A stretch of DNA of 64,000 bases, taken from Pedobacter chinensis. Lineage in GTDB: Bacteria; Bacteroidota; Bacteroidia; Sphingobacteriales; Sphingobacteriaceae. The translations under genes were made by a program, and so were the position numbers. Positions 53,400 to 64,000 of this stretch are shown here, in pieces. The stretch is from assembly GCF_003339865.1 (NCBI RefSeq), contig NZ_QPKV01000004.1:186001-250000 (forward strand), written 5' to 3'. The notes under the pieces are model-generated. The model saw only the letters and a list, made by a program, of their open reading frames with translations, did no database searches and was not told the DNA's origin. Numbering within the stretch: position 1 is the first letter of the stretch; each line of letters opens with the position of its first letter.

Positions 53400-54299
53400 A
53401 TGAAAACATTCATTCAACCCGGAACTTTTCCGCTGTTGATCATTACGGTCTTAGCTTTAACAAGTTGCAGGAAAAATAACCCGTCTGGCGGTGGTGGCGT
53501 TGTTGCTACAGACTTGCTCCGCCCCGCAACCATGAGATTTTACGAAGGGCCCGTTGGAGGTGGGGGACCAGTGTGGAAGTATGAATATGACAAAGACAAT
53601 TTTCTTGTTAAATTTGGAGAAGAAGGTAAAAATTTCCGCAATGTTGATGGCGGCAAAGTTGAACTCAAACTTTTTGCCACAAATTTTGAAACCACAACCC
53701 TCTATGATTATTCTATTGCGGGACCAGGGACTATGAGTATTTATGAGCCAAAGCTATCACCAGCCACGGTTTCGATCCAGACTGCGATCCGCAATCTGCT
53801 GAACAATCAAATAACTAAACCCCCTGTCATCGAATGGAATTTCAGCTATAATTCAGACTTCCAGGTTGTGAAGGAGGTAACAGCAGTTGATTCGGACCGG
53901 GAGGTCTACTATACCTATGACGATAAAAAGAATCTAAAAAAAATAGAGTTCATGTCGCTTGTGGATAAACATTGGATGGTAGGCGTCCGGACGACGGTAA
54001 CTGGTTACGACGACAAGCGTTCGCCTTTTTCTGCCGTTAAGGGTTATCGCTGGGCATCTTATCCGCAAAATTATAACGATCAGTATGCGCAGGCTTTTTG
54101 TATCAACAATCCAACGCAAATGAAAACAGAATTCTGGAGCACCACCAAAAATGCATATTACCTGGCAGAACAGACCGATTTCGGCTACGCCTATAACGCC
54201 CAGGGTTATCCGACAAGAATTGATGTAAAGACCACCTACACTCCCGAAATCGGGGCTGCCAGTGGTGCAATAAGAACTTACGAGTTTACATACAAATAG
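53400..54299 (+). CDS. Hypothetical lipoprotein
   Basis: 299 residues from the ATG at 53400: MKTFIQPGTFPLLIITVLAL, then TSC as lipobox. After a Gly-rich linker the body is beta-rich with YD-type elements (WKYEYDKDNFLVKFGEEGK, EVYYTYDDKKNLKKIE, FGYAYNAQGYPTRIDV), resembling Bacteroidota DUF4595/RHS-like lipoproteins. The frame is open further upstream to 53268, but that part (RLLQQRLAQREKQLAHHGAR) would put charged residues before the signal peptide. Role unknown. Confidence 0.75.
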   Translation: MKTFIQPGTFPLLIITVLALTSCRKNNPSGGGGVVATDLLRPATMRFYEGPVGGGGPVWKYEYDKDNFLVKFGEEGKNFRNVDGGKVELKLFATNFETTTLYDYSIAGPGTMSIYEPKLSPATVSIQTAIRNLLNNQITKPPVIEWNFSYNSDFQVVKEVTAVDSDREVYYTYDDKKNLKKIEFMSLVDKHWMVGVRTTVTGYDDKRSPFSAVKGYRWASYPQNYNDQYAQAFCINNPTQMKTEFWSTTKNAYYLAEQTDFGYAYNAQGYPTRIDVKTTYTPEIGAASGAIRTYEFTYK

Positions 54300-54486
54300 T
54301 GAGAAATCAGGGTGTACAACTGTTGAAATTAAAAAGACTGTGCGAATGATTCTACAGCTTTTTTAACCTACTGCTGCAAGACTGCCGTCTTGTGGCGTTT
54401 GGGCAACAAAGAGATGTACGGGGTGGTTACTTAACCTGAAGGTATTTCCTTTGAAAGGTCGCTTCTGTCGTCCCTAAGTTTTTTTA

Positions 54487-55038
54487 TCACAGCTTTAAAT
54501 AATGATGCGCTATACATCCGGATTTGAAAATTATGGTATCAATAAGCTTTAAATTAAGTTCTTCCTGAAGGCTGCCGGCATCCAGCAATCGCCTTCCTTT
54601 CCCCACGATCACCGGATGAACAACTAAATGAAATTCATTAATAAGGCCTGCTGCTATCAATTCAGGAAGCAGACTTATGCTGTCTGCTAAAATTTTTTTG
54701 CCGGGCTGCTGTTTCAGTTTCAGTAGTTCTTCTGCAGGGTTGCTGTGGACAATCCTTGTATTTTCCTCTGCGCTGTCCAATGATCGCGAAACAACAACTT
54801 TATCAATAGAAGTAAGTCTTTCGGCAAATCTGTTTTCATCTGCTGTGCCAGATTGGTTTTTTGCAACATCGCTCCAATAGGGAAACATGAGTTGATACAT
54901 GACACGACCAAAAAAGAGTAAGTCTACGTCGTCCATCATTCTTGTGAAATAATCATGAAGCTCCTTGCCAGGATTAAAAATAGTGTGATCGCAATAGCCA
55001 TCTATGCTAATATTGATACCGAATGTCACTGTTCTCAT
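54487..55038 (-). CDS. Dihydrofolate-reductase-family protein (RibD C-terminal type)
   Basis: 183 residues from the Met at 55038, where the family's first strand starts (MRTVTFGINISIDGYCDH). Other signs: DDVDLLFFGRVMYQLMFPYW, KKILADSISLLPELIAAGLI and HLVVHPVIVGKGRRL. These are NADPH-dependent reductases related to RibD and DHFR, mostly of unknown substrate. Longer starts upstream lack any fold. Monocistronic. Confidence 0.92.
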   Translation of the reverse strand: MRTVTFGINISIDGYCDHTIFNPGKELHDYFTRMMDDVDLLFFGRVMYQLMFPYWSDVAKNQSGTADENRFAERLTSIDKVVVSRSLDSAEENTRIVHSNPAEELLKLKQQPGKKILADSISLLPELIAAGLINEFHLVVHPVIVGKGRRLLDAGSLQEELNLKLIDTIIFKSGCIAHHYLKL

Positions 55039-55134
55039 TCTGAAGTTTTTATTTTTAAAGGTATACTCAAAAATAGGAGATGGCATTGAATATGAAGATG
55101 GCGAACCGCGACAAAAAAAGGGGTGTTTAAGCAT

Positions 55135-55618
55135 CTTTTAGCCCTGCATCCTTGTCTGCTATATTTAGGCTTTATGCCGGATAATCTGATTGAGAATATT
55201 CTGAGGTATCATAAAAAAAGTATTTGATATAAAACTATTGCAGTTTATAATCGAAAGATAGTCATGTTCAAATTATGACTTGAAGGCGGTCAGGTTTGTG
55301 TTTGGTTTAAAGATTATTAGCGGGGTAGGTGAGCAAAGTGATGTGCTTCAGAATAATCTGACTAAGGAAACGGTCACTGAAATGCTAAATAATCCAAGCG
55401 CATGAAACGCTTAAATGCAATAAATTATCGAGAACTGATAGTAATTTAACAAGAACTCATCTAAACTTTTCGGTACCAGCTCGTCCAGTTTATATGGTAG
55501 TAGTATCAATTGGTCAGGGTTTTTTCCTTAAAGGCTACTTTTCCTCCCACGCCTTTAAATTATCGAAAAATCCCTTGAATAAAAAAGCTGCCTCACTTTT
55601 AAGACAACCTCTTACACC
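55135..55618. other. Intergenic stretch with a gene scrap
   Basis: No gene seen. The stretch 55195-55255 (with AAGTATTTGATA) resembles 63150-63215, where a frame reads KEVFDTKPLLFLVES. Both are damaged scraps of something not recognised. Confidence 0.35.
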
Positions 55619-55876
55619 TTAATATGGAATATGATAAGAAGTTTCGAGATAAGGATTTGGCAAAAAATCTTTAATAGCACACTTAAAAACTTGTGCCAAT
55701 TTATTAAGATGATTCAAATTATATTTTACTCTGTATTTCGGACTTTCAACTTGGCTTATAAATCTATTGCACCATTTAGCTCATGACGATATACTTTGGG
55801 ATAGTTGGTCTCAATCTTTCTCGACCACTTTGTTGATTACAAATAGTTCTAAATCAGATATAAGTAGTTTATTCAT
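55619..55876 (-). pseudogene. XRE-type helix-turn-helix regulator with two in-frame stops
   Basis: Reading the minus strand from the ATG at 55876 gives 86 codons in a single frame to the stop at 55619, broken only by two TGA codons (codons 22 and 32). The C-terminal part, WCNRFISQVESPKYRVKYNL followed by NHLNKLAQVFKC and AIKDFLP, is a clear XRE-family HTH typical of Bacteroidota. The N-terminal part (SDLELFVINKVVEK) fits its first helix. It is recent, as length and frame are kept. Confidence 0.75.
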
Positions 55877-56189
55877 TATCAATGCAATTAAAACATTGAT
55901 AAATTTAGTCGCTGATTCAGGTATATGGTTTATTTGCTTTAATGGCAAGAATATGTTGAGCATGGCACAGTCTACGATTTTGTAAAATATAATTGTAGCA
56001 ATTGTATCTACTTTATTGAGCTAAATGATTGGCTATTTAACTTTCATTGTGATAAATGTTAAGGGCCACCGGCAGTATACAGCGAATCCTGATGGTTTTA
56101 GTATTTATAAAAAATATGTTTTAATATTTATTTGTGATATTCAAAACAATATATAATTTTATAACACTAGACATTTTAACCTATCACAA

Positions 56190-56510
56190 TGAACAACTTA
56201 ATCCGTGATTCCAGAAAGAGTCCAATAACATAGCTGGGATAGTTATGCCATTGCCGCAATACTTTCAGAAGTAGCCAATTATATTAAAATCAATTAACAT
56301 TTACCTCCCGTCAGAAGTAGAAAAGAATGGAATTAGTGTCGTATTTGATGGAAAAAATAAGCACGTAAGTAATCCGAGCTGGCAACTCCAAATTCAGCAA
56401 GCTCAAATAGATAATTTAAATAAGCAAATAGCTATCAAAGTCAGCAACAAAATCAAATAGATCAATTAAAAAAGCAGGTTAATCAGTTAACTAAATTGAT
56501 ACAAAAAAAT
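56190..56510 (+). pseudogene. Decayed paralogue of the coiled-coil surface protein
   Basis: Fragments in shifting frames match the C-terminal part of the gene at 56528: LSEVANYIKIN then HLP (against LSEVASYIKTNQHLP), an EVEKNGI-like piece, and a Gln/Asn-rich coiled coil (QIQQAQIDNLNKQIA; QQNQIDQLKKQVNQLTKLI). Stops and frameshifts are frequent. CTATCACAATGAA at 56185 resembles the start region of the intact gene, so only a core remains between both ends. Confidence 0.65.
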
Positions 56511-56527
56511 AAAATACATCTATCACA

Positions 56528-57562
56528 ATGAAGAAAATAATCCTATCACTCGCATTAGTGGCTATAACTAATGTTTCTTATGGACAATTTACATCCGGTT
56601 CAGGTAAAACAACTACCAGTGATTTGGTAGGCATTGGTACCAATAATCCGTTGACAGCCTTTGATGTAAAATTAGCAACTAATCAACATATTCAATTTGC
56701 TCAGCACGTTAATTCAGCTTATACTGGGGCAGCCGGTATTGTTTGTATAAATGATGTAAATAGTGCTTATACGCCATTAGGTTTTTACGCCAGTAATTAT
56801 TATTTTGGGTTGGGCGATGTTAATATCGGAGCAACAAATTTAGGATTCAAGCTTGGTATTAAAGGTTCAGATATGTCGACCCTTGGCCTTTCTGTACCCG
56901 GTTCAGCACAGGGTGAGCGTAGTCTGGTTTCTTTTTTTTCTACTTTTCAAGGTACACCCGATAATAGCCCCCGTAGAACATCAGATATTGTAGCTGGTTT
57001 CAATGGCGGTGCTTGGGGTAATGAATATATGTCATTCAATGTTGGTCATAACGGTTCGGCTAATGACGGCTCCTTGCCAACTTTGGAAAAAATGCGAATT
57101 ACTGGAAATGGTAACGTAGCTATAGGCACAACCGACCCTCAAGGCTATAAGCTGGCAGTGAAGGGCAACATAATAGCGGAAGAAATCAAAGTTAAACTTC
57201 ATGCTAACTGGCCTGACTACGTTTTCAAATCTACCTATCAACTGCGGTCACTTTCCGAAGTTGCTTCTTATATTAAAACTAATCAACATTTACCCGATGT
57301 ACCTTCTGCCGCCGAGGTGGAAAAGAATGGGATCAATTTAGGTGAATCTAACGCTTTACTACTTAAAAAGATTGAGGAATTGACGCTGTATTTGATTGAT
57401 AAAGATAACAAAGATAAAATTAAAGACAACATGATTCAATCACAGCAAAATCAAATAAATCAATTAAAGCAGCAATTAGATAATCAAAGTCAGCAGCAAG
57501 TTCAAATTGTTGAACTGAAAAAGCAGATTGAGCAATTGACTAAATTGATCAAAAAAAAATAA
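56528..57562 (+). CDS. Exported protein with C-terminal conserved helix and coiled coil
   Basis: 344 residues with a signal peptide (MKKIILSLALVAITNVSYGQ). The N-terminal region has VGIGTNNPLTAFDV, a pattern common in repetitive surface or tail-fibre-like proteins. The middle part is Gly-rich. The C-terminal segment (KVKLHANWPDYVF, SEVASYIKTNQHLP, EVEKNGINLGESNALLLKKI) is a conserved module of Bacteroidota surface proteins, related in style to self-chaperoning tail-fibre ends. It is followed by about 70 residues of Gln-rich coiled coil ending KKK. It is the intact member of a small tandem array; the exact role is unknown. Confidence 0.8.
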   Translation: MKKIILSLALVAITNVSYGQFTSGSGKTTTSDLVGIGTNNPLTAFDVKLATNQHIQFAQHVNSAYTGAAGIVCINDVNSAYTPLGFYASNYYFGLGDVNIGATNLGFKLGIKGSDMSTLGLSVPGSAQGERSLVSFFSTFQGTPDNSPRRTSDIVAGFNGGAWGNEYMSFNVGHNGSANDGSLPTLEKMRITGNGNVAIGTTDPQGYKLAVKGNIIAEEIKVKLHANWPDYVFKSTYQLRSLSEVASYIKTNQHLPDVPSAAEVEKNGINLGESNALLLKKIEELTLYLIDKDNKDKIKDNMIQSQQNQINQLKQQLDNQSQQQVQIVELKKQIEQLTKLIKKK

Positions 57563-57577
57563 ACTTTACCCATCAAA

Positions 57578-57613
57578 ATGGAAAAAATAATTTTATCACT
57601 GGCGTTGGCCTAA
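57578..57613 (+). pseudogene. Start-only relic of another paralogue
   Basis: MEKIILSLALA then stop: the same signal-peptide start as the intact gene, cut off after 11 codons, 15 bp after that gene's stop. A third copy of the array that has lost nearly everything. Confidence 0.6.
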
Positions 57614-57738
57614 GATCCTATGTTGCTTTCTGTCAAAGGTTTTCTCTAATGGATTATAGCAATATGCCGTTAGGTGTGGGTTCTAATAGCATATTTGTAA
57701 CCCTTTTTGCACCTCATAAAATTGAAATGCATAATAAA

Positions 57739-57769
57739 AAGAGGGTGTATCATAATAATACAGCCTCTT
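57739..57769. terminator. Hairpin terminator after the surface-protein array
   Basis: AAGAGGGTGTAT / ATACAGCCTCTT, 12-bp stem with one mismatch and a 7-nt loop; the flanking A-run on the left gives a T-tract for the minus strand, so it can act in that direction at least. Confidence 0.6.
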
Positions 57770-57781
57770 AATTTGGGCTGT

Positions 57782-57800
57782 GGAGAGCGAGGGATCCGAA
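57782..57800 (+). repeat. Partial duplicate of the tRNA-Ser 3' end (att-like)
   Basis: GGAGAGCGAGGGATCCGAA matches 18 of 19 bases of the tRNA-Ser gene 3' part at 58068-58086, in the same orientation. Tyrosine-recombinase elements leave such copies when they integrate at tRNA 3' ends. The 286 bp between the copies hold no gene, so it would be the scar of a lost element. GTTAGAACACTT (57805-57816) is the inverted copy of AAGTGTTCTAAC at 58044. Confidence 0.5.
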
Positions 57801-58012
57801 GTCGTTAGAACACTTGCGAAAGCTTTTAAGGATAATAAAATATCTATGAGCATAAAAAGCCGGTCATAAATTCTCTAAATAAGTGCAAGTAATTTCTCTG
57901 TATAGTCGACCAAAAATAAAGGAATATTAATTAGCCCATCATCTCTTTTCAGGTTTTTTAATGAATATCTTATCCGTACAGAACATTTATATAAATCAAA
58001 TTGAATGTAACA

Positions 58013-58042
58013 CAAAAAAGCCTGCAATTTAATTACAGGCCT
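58013..58042 (-). terminator. Terminator of tRNA-Ser
   Basis: On the minus strand GCCTG ... CAGGC followed by TTTTTTG, about 22 bp after the tRNA 3' end. The stem is short (5 bp) but the T-tract is good. Confidence 0.6.
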
Positions 58043-58063
58043 TAAGTGTTCTAACAGAATCTC

Positions 58064-58151
58064 TGGCGGAGAGCGAGGGATTCGAACCCCCGGACCTGTT
58101 ACAGTCAACAGTTTTCAAGACTGCCGCATTCGACCACTCTGCCAGCTCTCC
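58064..58151 (-). tRNA. tRNA-Ser (anticodon UGA)
   Basis: 88 nt including an encoded CCA. Acceptor arm GGAGAGC pairs with GCTCTCC; D arm starts TGGCAGAGTGG; anticodon loop CTTGAAA with anticodon TGA; long variable arm (TTGACTGTAACAGGTC region) typical of Ser; T arm GGGGGTTCGAATCCCTC. It reads UCA and UCG-type Ser codons. The 3' end faces the decayed region to the left, and a partial copy of it lies at 57782. Confidence 0.95.
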
Positions 58152-58314
58152 GCCGCAAAAGTACGAACTTGGCGCTAATCTGCAAATGATTTCTGCTTTA
58201 ATATTGAAATTAAAATATTACAGATTGCTAATCATTTAGTTAGCGGGTATTTTTTTTTAACCTCTGGCATAAATCCTTAGTCGAAGTATAAGTTTTAAAT
58301 CGGATATAAGCTTT

Positions 58315-58749
58315 TCAGGAGATTGCTTCTTCTCTTTCCACAGATAATATTCCATTTCCTTCAATAATGAAACAGACAAGTCCCGTTAACACCAATGAAG
58401 AAAACCAGAACTCGGAATAGGGTTTAAAAATCCCCGCTGATATATTAACAAAGAAAACAGCACCAATCAAGATTGGAAGATTGAGCAGACAAAACAATCT
58501 GGTATGGGTACCAAGCGTAATGGCAATTCCACCAATAATGTGAATGACTATAATGAGATGCGCCATTAAGCTGATGCTTATGGCAGTGCCCAACACTGCA
58601 CCACGCATCAAATGGCTAAAAGCATTCATATTGGTGTAAAAACTGATGCCTTTCCATACCAGGATTAAGCCAAGTACGATTCTGAAATAATCTATCCATT
58701 TAGGGTGATGACGATCACCCCAGTTTTGAATTTTCCTGAGCAGGTTCAT
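58315..58749 (-). CDS. DoxX-like membrane protein
   Basis: 144 residues with four membrane helices (about 20-40, 55-78, 80-105, 115-135). DoxX style is visible in DYFRIVLGLILVWKGISFYT and AHLIIVIHIIGGIAITLGTH. These inner-membrane proteins are linked to redox or thiosulfate metabolism in some bacteria; the role here is unknown. Divergent from the catalase-peroxidase gene with a palindrome between, so shared oxidative-stress control is possible. Confidence 0.85.
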   Translation of the reverse strand: MNLLRKIQNWGDRHHPKWIDYFRIVLGLILVWKGISFYTNMNAFSHLMRGAVLGTAISISLMAHLIIVIHIIGGIAITLGTHTRLFCLLNLPILIGAVFFVNISAGIFKPYSEFWFSSLVLTGLVCFIIEGNGILSVEREEAIS

Positions 58750-58890
58750 GATTTTTATATTTTGGTTGATTCAATTTACGGAAAATAACCCAGTGAAACA
58801 ATATTGATCAAAAATCCTGTAGCCTATCTTAAAAAATATCAGTTCCACAACTTATATAGACTTTAACTATCCTGATATAGATTTAAGTGA

Positions 58891-58908
58891 TTGTGCTTAT
58901 ATGCACAA
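58891..58908. promoter_or_regulatory. Palindrome in the katG promoter region
   Basis: TTGTGC-TTATAT-GCACAA, perfect 6-bp arms, 65 bp before the katG start and 140 bp before the DoxX-like gene. A plausible site for a peroxide-sensing or other dimeric regulator. Confidence 0.45.
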
Positions 58909-58963
58909 AACTCTTAAATTTAACTTCAGTAAAATCAGTATAAACACGAGTATTTAACCTTAA

Positions 58964-61258
<2,295 letters not shown>

Positions 61259-61765
61259 AAAGTTTTAAATTCGGTAATATAAATGGAGAAGAATGAGAGC
61301 CCATAGATGTCAAATAGCTTTTTTGCAGCATATTGTCAGAGAATGGCCTCATTCTTTTCCATCTTTATAAACCATGTCTAAATGGGTTGGCTAACAATTC
61401 CGTAAATTTGATATCCTGTAAGTAAGTGGATATGGTCCTAACGGCAAAACAATTCATTTTTCGATAGCTAAAAAAGATTGGATCTGAACCCAAAGCCTGA
61501 AAAAACAGGAATGGCTCATGCGCTGATAAGATGCAAGAGACTCCCCAACTTCAACTTCCTTAGTTTCAACGTCAGGCAAATTTCTCTCAGGAGGGCAGGG
61601 GCTACAAGCTGATCATCAGCCCCCCGCAGGCATAAAGCCAAAATCCATAGCGTAAAAACCAACAAACAATACAGGAACGCGTACTTCTATTTTTTTATAT
61701 AAAGTAGGTTTGGGAAAGTTAGTTCTATGTTTTTTTATAACGCAAGGTTCTGACGGCATTTCAGA
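61259..61765. other. Intergenic stretch after katG
   Basis: About 500 bp without a gene. It holds AGAATGAG (61290s) and CTCATTCT (61350s), inverted but 50 nt apart, and GGGGCT / AGCCCC near 61600, both weak terminator candidates for the convergent katG and GH2 genes. Confidence 0.4.
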
Positions 61766-63049
61766 TTATCTCACATAAAATGGAATGTTAGCGGTCGCGA
61801 CATTGTTTTTTCCGTCAGCTACATAAACAAATAAACGGTAAGCACCGGGTTTTTCTGGGGCTGTTAAATCCACTTTATCCGGTGATGTCTTAATCAGACC
61901 CTTTATCGCCTGCGGCCTGGTTTCTTTATCTCCACCCTGACCAAGATCGGTTGCTTCGGGTAAGATCTCCCATCTGGTTTCCAGTTGATCGCCGTCCGGA
62001 TCTGAAACAGAAAGAAATACCGGATAAGTTTTAGTTGGGGATAAATAAATAAAATCCAATGCCTTTTTGCCGTCTAAGTGAATGGCGTTAAGGTGAGGCG
62101 CTTTATTGGCTGGCCATTTTCCACTCCACTCATATTCCATTACATCTACAACTTCGGAATCCTCACCTGCCTCCGTGAAGAGCCCATACCAGGTTGGTGT
62201 ACGTTCCTGTTTTTGTCCCCAGAGAAATACATAAGATCCCAGGCAGTTTTCGTCTTTTAAAATAGAAGCTTCATACCTTGATCGATAAACGGCCGCTTTT
62301 TCGCTGCTGCTTTCTTCAATAGGGGCGCCCCAAGGGGTTTTTGGGCACTCCCAATGACCAGTCGGCCCCCATTCGGTAACCATATAGGCGGCACTCCATC
62401 CGGCCGCGGTCAACATCTCTGGAACTTTTGCAAGCTCGCCATAGACCTGTACAGAGAGTAAATCCAGCTCCGGGCATTTCGTTTTAATAAAATTTATCAC
62501 GCCCTTGTTTACGCCGGCAAGCATCGTTGTCGCCGGATGGTTTCCGTCTTCCTGGTGGATCATTTTTGCAATCTCATTTACCGCATCCCAAACCTTAGGA
62601 TTTTTATAATCAAGATTTAACTCATTTCCAATTCCCCAGGCCAGTAAAGCCGGATGATTTTTATATTTACGGACTTCCGTGCGCAAGCGTTCAAGTTGCT
62701 TCTTTACTGCAACAGAATCATCATAATTGAAGCCGTGTCGCTCCCTGGCTACATTTAAACCCATGGTAACGGTCAGCCCAAGTTTATCCGCACGGTTTAA
62801 AACCTCATCCCCGTTATTGCTGTTCCAGGTGCGAACCGAATTTCCACCCGAAGCTTTCAGCTTTTCCATGTTATAAGTTCCGCCAGCACCTTTTATGAAG
62901 TAGGATTTCCCTGATCTTAAAAGTTCATAACCATTCGCGGTTTTACGGATTTCAACTTTAACGGGTTTTAGGATCTGCTGGGCCAGCACAAAATTTAAAG
63001 GTAGTACAAATGCAAGCAGGGCAAGACAGGTTTTAAATATTTGGTTCAT
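61766..63049 (-). CDS. Exported glycoside hydrolase family 2-type TIM-barrel enzyme
   Basis: 427 residues with a signal peptide (cleavage near VLAQQ). The TIM barrel (about 50-310) has the clan A signs: acid/base Glu in GIGNELNL and nucleophile Glu in MVTEWGPTGHW. The N-terminal GH2 sugar-binding domains are missing. The C-terminal ~100 residues are an Ig-like beta domain (VDLTAPEKPGAYRLFVYVAD). It should cut beta-linked glycans in the periplasm or outside. No SusCD pair is adjacent. Confidence 0.9.
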   Translation of the reverse strand: MNQIFKTCLALLAFVLPLNFVLAQQILKPVKVEIRKTANGYELLRSGKSYFIKGAGGTYNMEKLKASGGNSVRTWNSNNGDEVLNRADKLGLTVTMGLNVARERHGFNYDDSVAVKKQLERLRTEVRKYKNHPALLAWGIGNELNLDYKNPKVWDAVNEIAKMIHQEDGNHPATTMLAGVNKGVINFIKTKCPELDLLSVQVYGELAKVPEMLTAAGWSAAYMVTEWGPTGHWECPKTPWGAPIEESSSEKAAVYRSRYEASILKDENCLGSYVFLWGQKQERTPTWYGLFTEAGEDSEVVDVMEYEWSGKWPANKAPHLNAIHLDGKKALDFIYLSPTKTYPVFLSVSDPDGDQLETRWEILPEATDLGQGGDKETRPQAIKGLIKTSPDKVDLTAPEKPGAYRLFVYVADGKNNVATANIPFYVR

Positions 63050-63742
63050 TTTTTATAAAACTTGATCTGTAAATTACCAATGTTGTTTTATTATTTGTCC
63101 ATTTAACTAATTTGTTACATGCAGGTTGTACACATTAGGATGTTCTGCGGCAGCGTAAAGAAGTATTTGATACAAAACCGTTATTGTTTCTGGTTGAAAG
63201 TATGTCTGAGCCTAATTTATTACAACGGTTTTAATTTTAGAAGACAATGTTTGGATTAAAACGGGATCCCGAACAACACAAGAGCAAGAATCATAGTAAG
63301 AGAATCAGGCGACTGCTAACGGCCGGCAAGACCTGGTTCTGGGCCAATGTCATTAAGTTAAGGAGAAAACAAAAAATAATTGTCATTCTGAACGCAGTGA
63401 AGACCGCGAAGCAGCTACGAAGTAAATCCCTGACTTACAGGCATTGTACTTGCTTTACCGCTGACTTTGTTTTGCATATGGATGGTTAACTATACTATTA
63501 TGATGAGGAAAGGCGAGTGGTCAAGGTGTGGGAGCAGCAAAAACGAGAATACTTACAACAGGTCCGGCTGGGCATCACTAACTACGCGACCTCCGATGAA
63601 ATCACATTTACAGCATCAAAGCGAGCTTTTTTATGCTTCATGCCAATTTTATAATGCGCAGAATTTGGTTTCAGGTACCAAACAGCTATCCCTGCTATTG
63701 ACATAAATGACTGATCGGCCTCAGCTAGTAGGGTACGTCTTT
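63050..63742. other. Intergenic stretch with gene scraps
   Basis: No gene I can support. One frame near 63150 reads KEVFDTKPLLFLVESMSEP and stops; another near 63500 reads YYYDEERRVVKVWEQQKREY and runs to a stop near 63650. Both look like ends of lost genes but I cannot name them. TTGTCATTCTGAACGCAGTG near 63380 is like the short dispersed repeats found in this phylum. Confidence 0.4.
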
Positions 63743-64000
63743 TTACAAAACACGGTCCCTGATCTTCACTGCCGGATTCCCCTGATAAATACTGTATGAG
63801 GCCAAATCATTAACCGCTACACTTCCCATCGTTAATACAGCATGCGACATTAGCTTCACACCAGGACCTACCTGGGCAGCAGCACCCACCCATACGCCTT
63901 CTTCTAGAATGATTGGCTTAGTGATCAAATCAAACCCCGGGTTTTTATAATTATGGTTACCGGTCATTAACATCGCTTGTTGTGAGATGCAACAATTCGC
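63743..64000 (-). CDS. WcaF-like hexapeptide acetyltransferase, partial
   Basis: The last ~85 residues of a left-handed beta-helix acetyltransferase; the 5' part lies beyond the window. In-frame residues upstream of the visible Met (ANCCISQQAMLMTGNHNY) show that the gene goes on past position 64000. TGNHNYKNPGFDL, VWVGAAAQVGPGVKL and YQGNPAVKIRD match the colanic-acid acetyltransferase WcaF/maltose acetyltransferase group, with His in TGNHNY. It should acetylate a sugar of a surface polysaccharide. Confidence 0.88.
   Translation of the reverse strand, partial: ANCCISQQAMLMTGNHNYKNPGFDLITKPIILEEGVWVGAAAQVGPGVKLMSHAVLTMGSVAVNDLASYSIYQGNPAVKIRDRVL

Noticed and set aside
63490..63660. RHS/YD-repeat protein fragment (YYYDEERRVVKVWEQQ)
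   Set aside because: A single YD-like stretch without repeats; cannot be told from chance.

Overview
The window looks like a chromosomal segment of a member of the Bacteroidota, most likely the Sphingobacteriaceae (Pedobacter-like). The evidence is a SusC/SusD pair, outer-membrane receptors that start with a carboxypeptidase-regulatory-like domain, TlpA-family thioredoxins preceded by GG-leader peptides, LytS/LytTR two-component genes, AT-rich intergenic DNA and few purine-rich ribosome binding sites. The genus is inferred from protein style, not from any marker gene.

Layout. 1-1.1 kb: dispersed-repeat cluster. 1.1-5.1 kb: ABC exporter of the YbbA/YbbP type, divergent from a TesA-like SGNH lipoprotein. 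5.2-5.4 kb: fossil YefM-YoeB toxin-antitoxin pair. 5.4-20.4 kb: probable iron/redox locus with an AraC regulator, SusC, SusD, a periplasmic ankyrin protein, a DUF2271 protein with an FMN-attachment-like motif, a PepSY/flavodoxin/ferredoxin-reductase membrane flavoprotein, a second inverted repeat cluster, ApbE FMN transferase and a TonB-dependent siderophore-type receptor. A palindromic motif precedes three of these transcription units. 20.5-22.6 kb: LytS/LytTR genes with a 45-residue Thr-rich peptide gene between them. 22.9-27.9 kb: three tandem copies of a cassette (conserved leader region, GG-leader peptide, TlpA-like protein). Two peptide copies are broken, the third TlpA copy has lost its thioredoxin domain, and the end of an HlyD exporter subunit lies next to it. 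I read this as a decayed secreted-peptide locus.

28.2-31.5 kb: AraC and HxlR regulators with two short-chain dehydrogenase-type genes. 31.6-52.4 kb: exopolysaccharide/O-antigen locus. It has a priming sugar transferase fused to a receiver-like domain, a single-domain response regulator, two hybrid histidine kinases with HPt domains, flippase, polymerase/ligase, glycosyltransferases, an internally deleted acyltransferase, a Wzz protein with a degenerate tyrosine-kinase domain and a short TolC-like protein. Regulatory and assembly genes are interleaved.

52.7-58.2 kb: small exported proteins and a stretch of gene fossils (XRE regulator with two stops, decayed paralogues of a coiled-coil surface protein) ending at tRNA-Ser(UGA), whose 3' end is partly duplicated 286 bp away. 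58.3-64 kb: DoxX-like membrane protein, KatG, a GH2-type glycosidase, an intergenic stretch with gene scraps, and the 3' part of a WcaF-like acetyltransferase cut by the window edge. No CRISPR array, rRNA operon or intact insertion sequence was seen.
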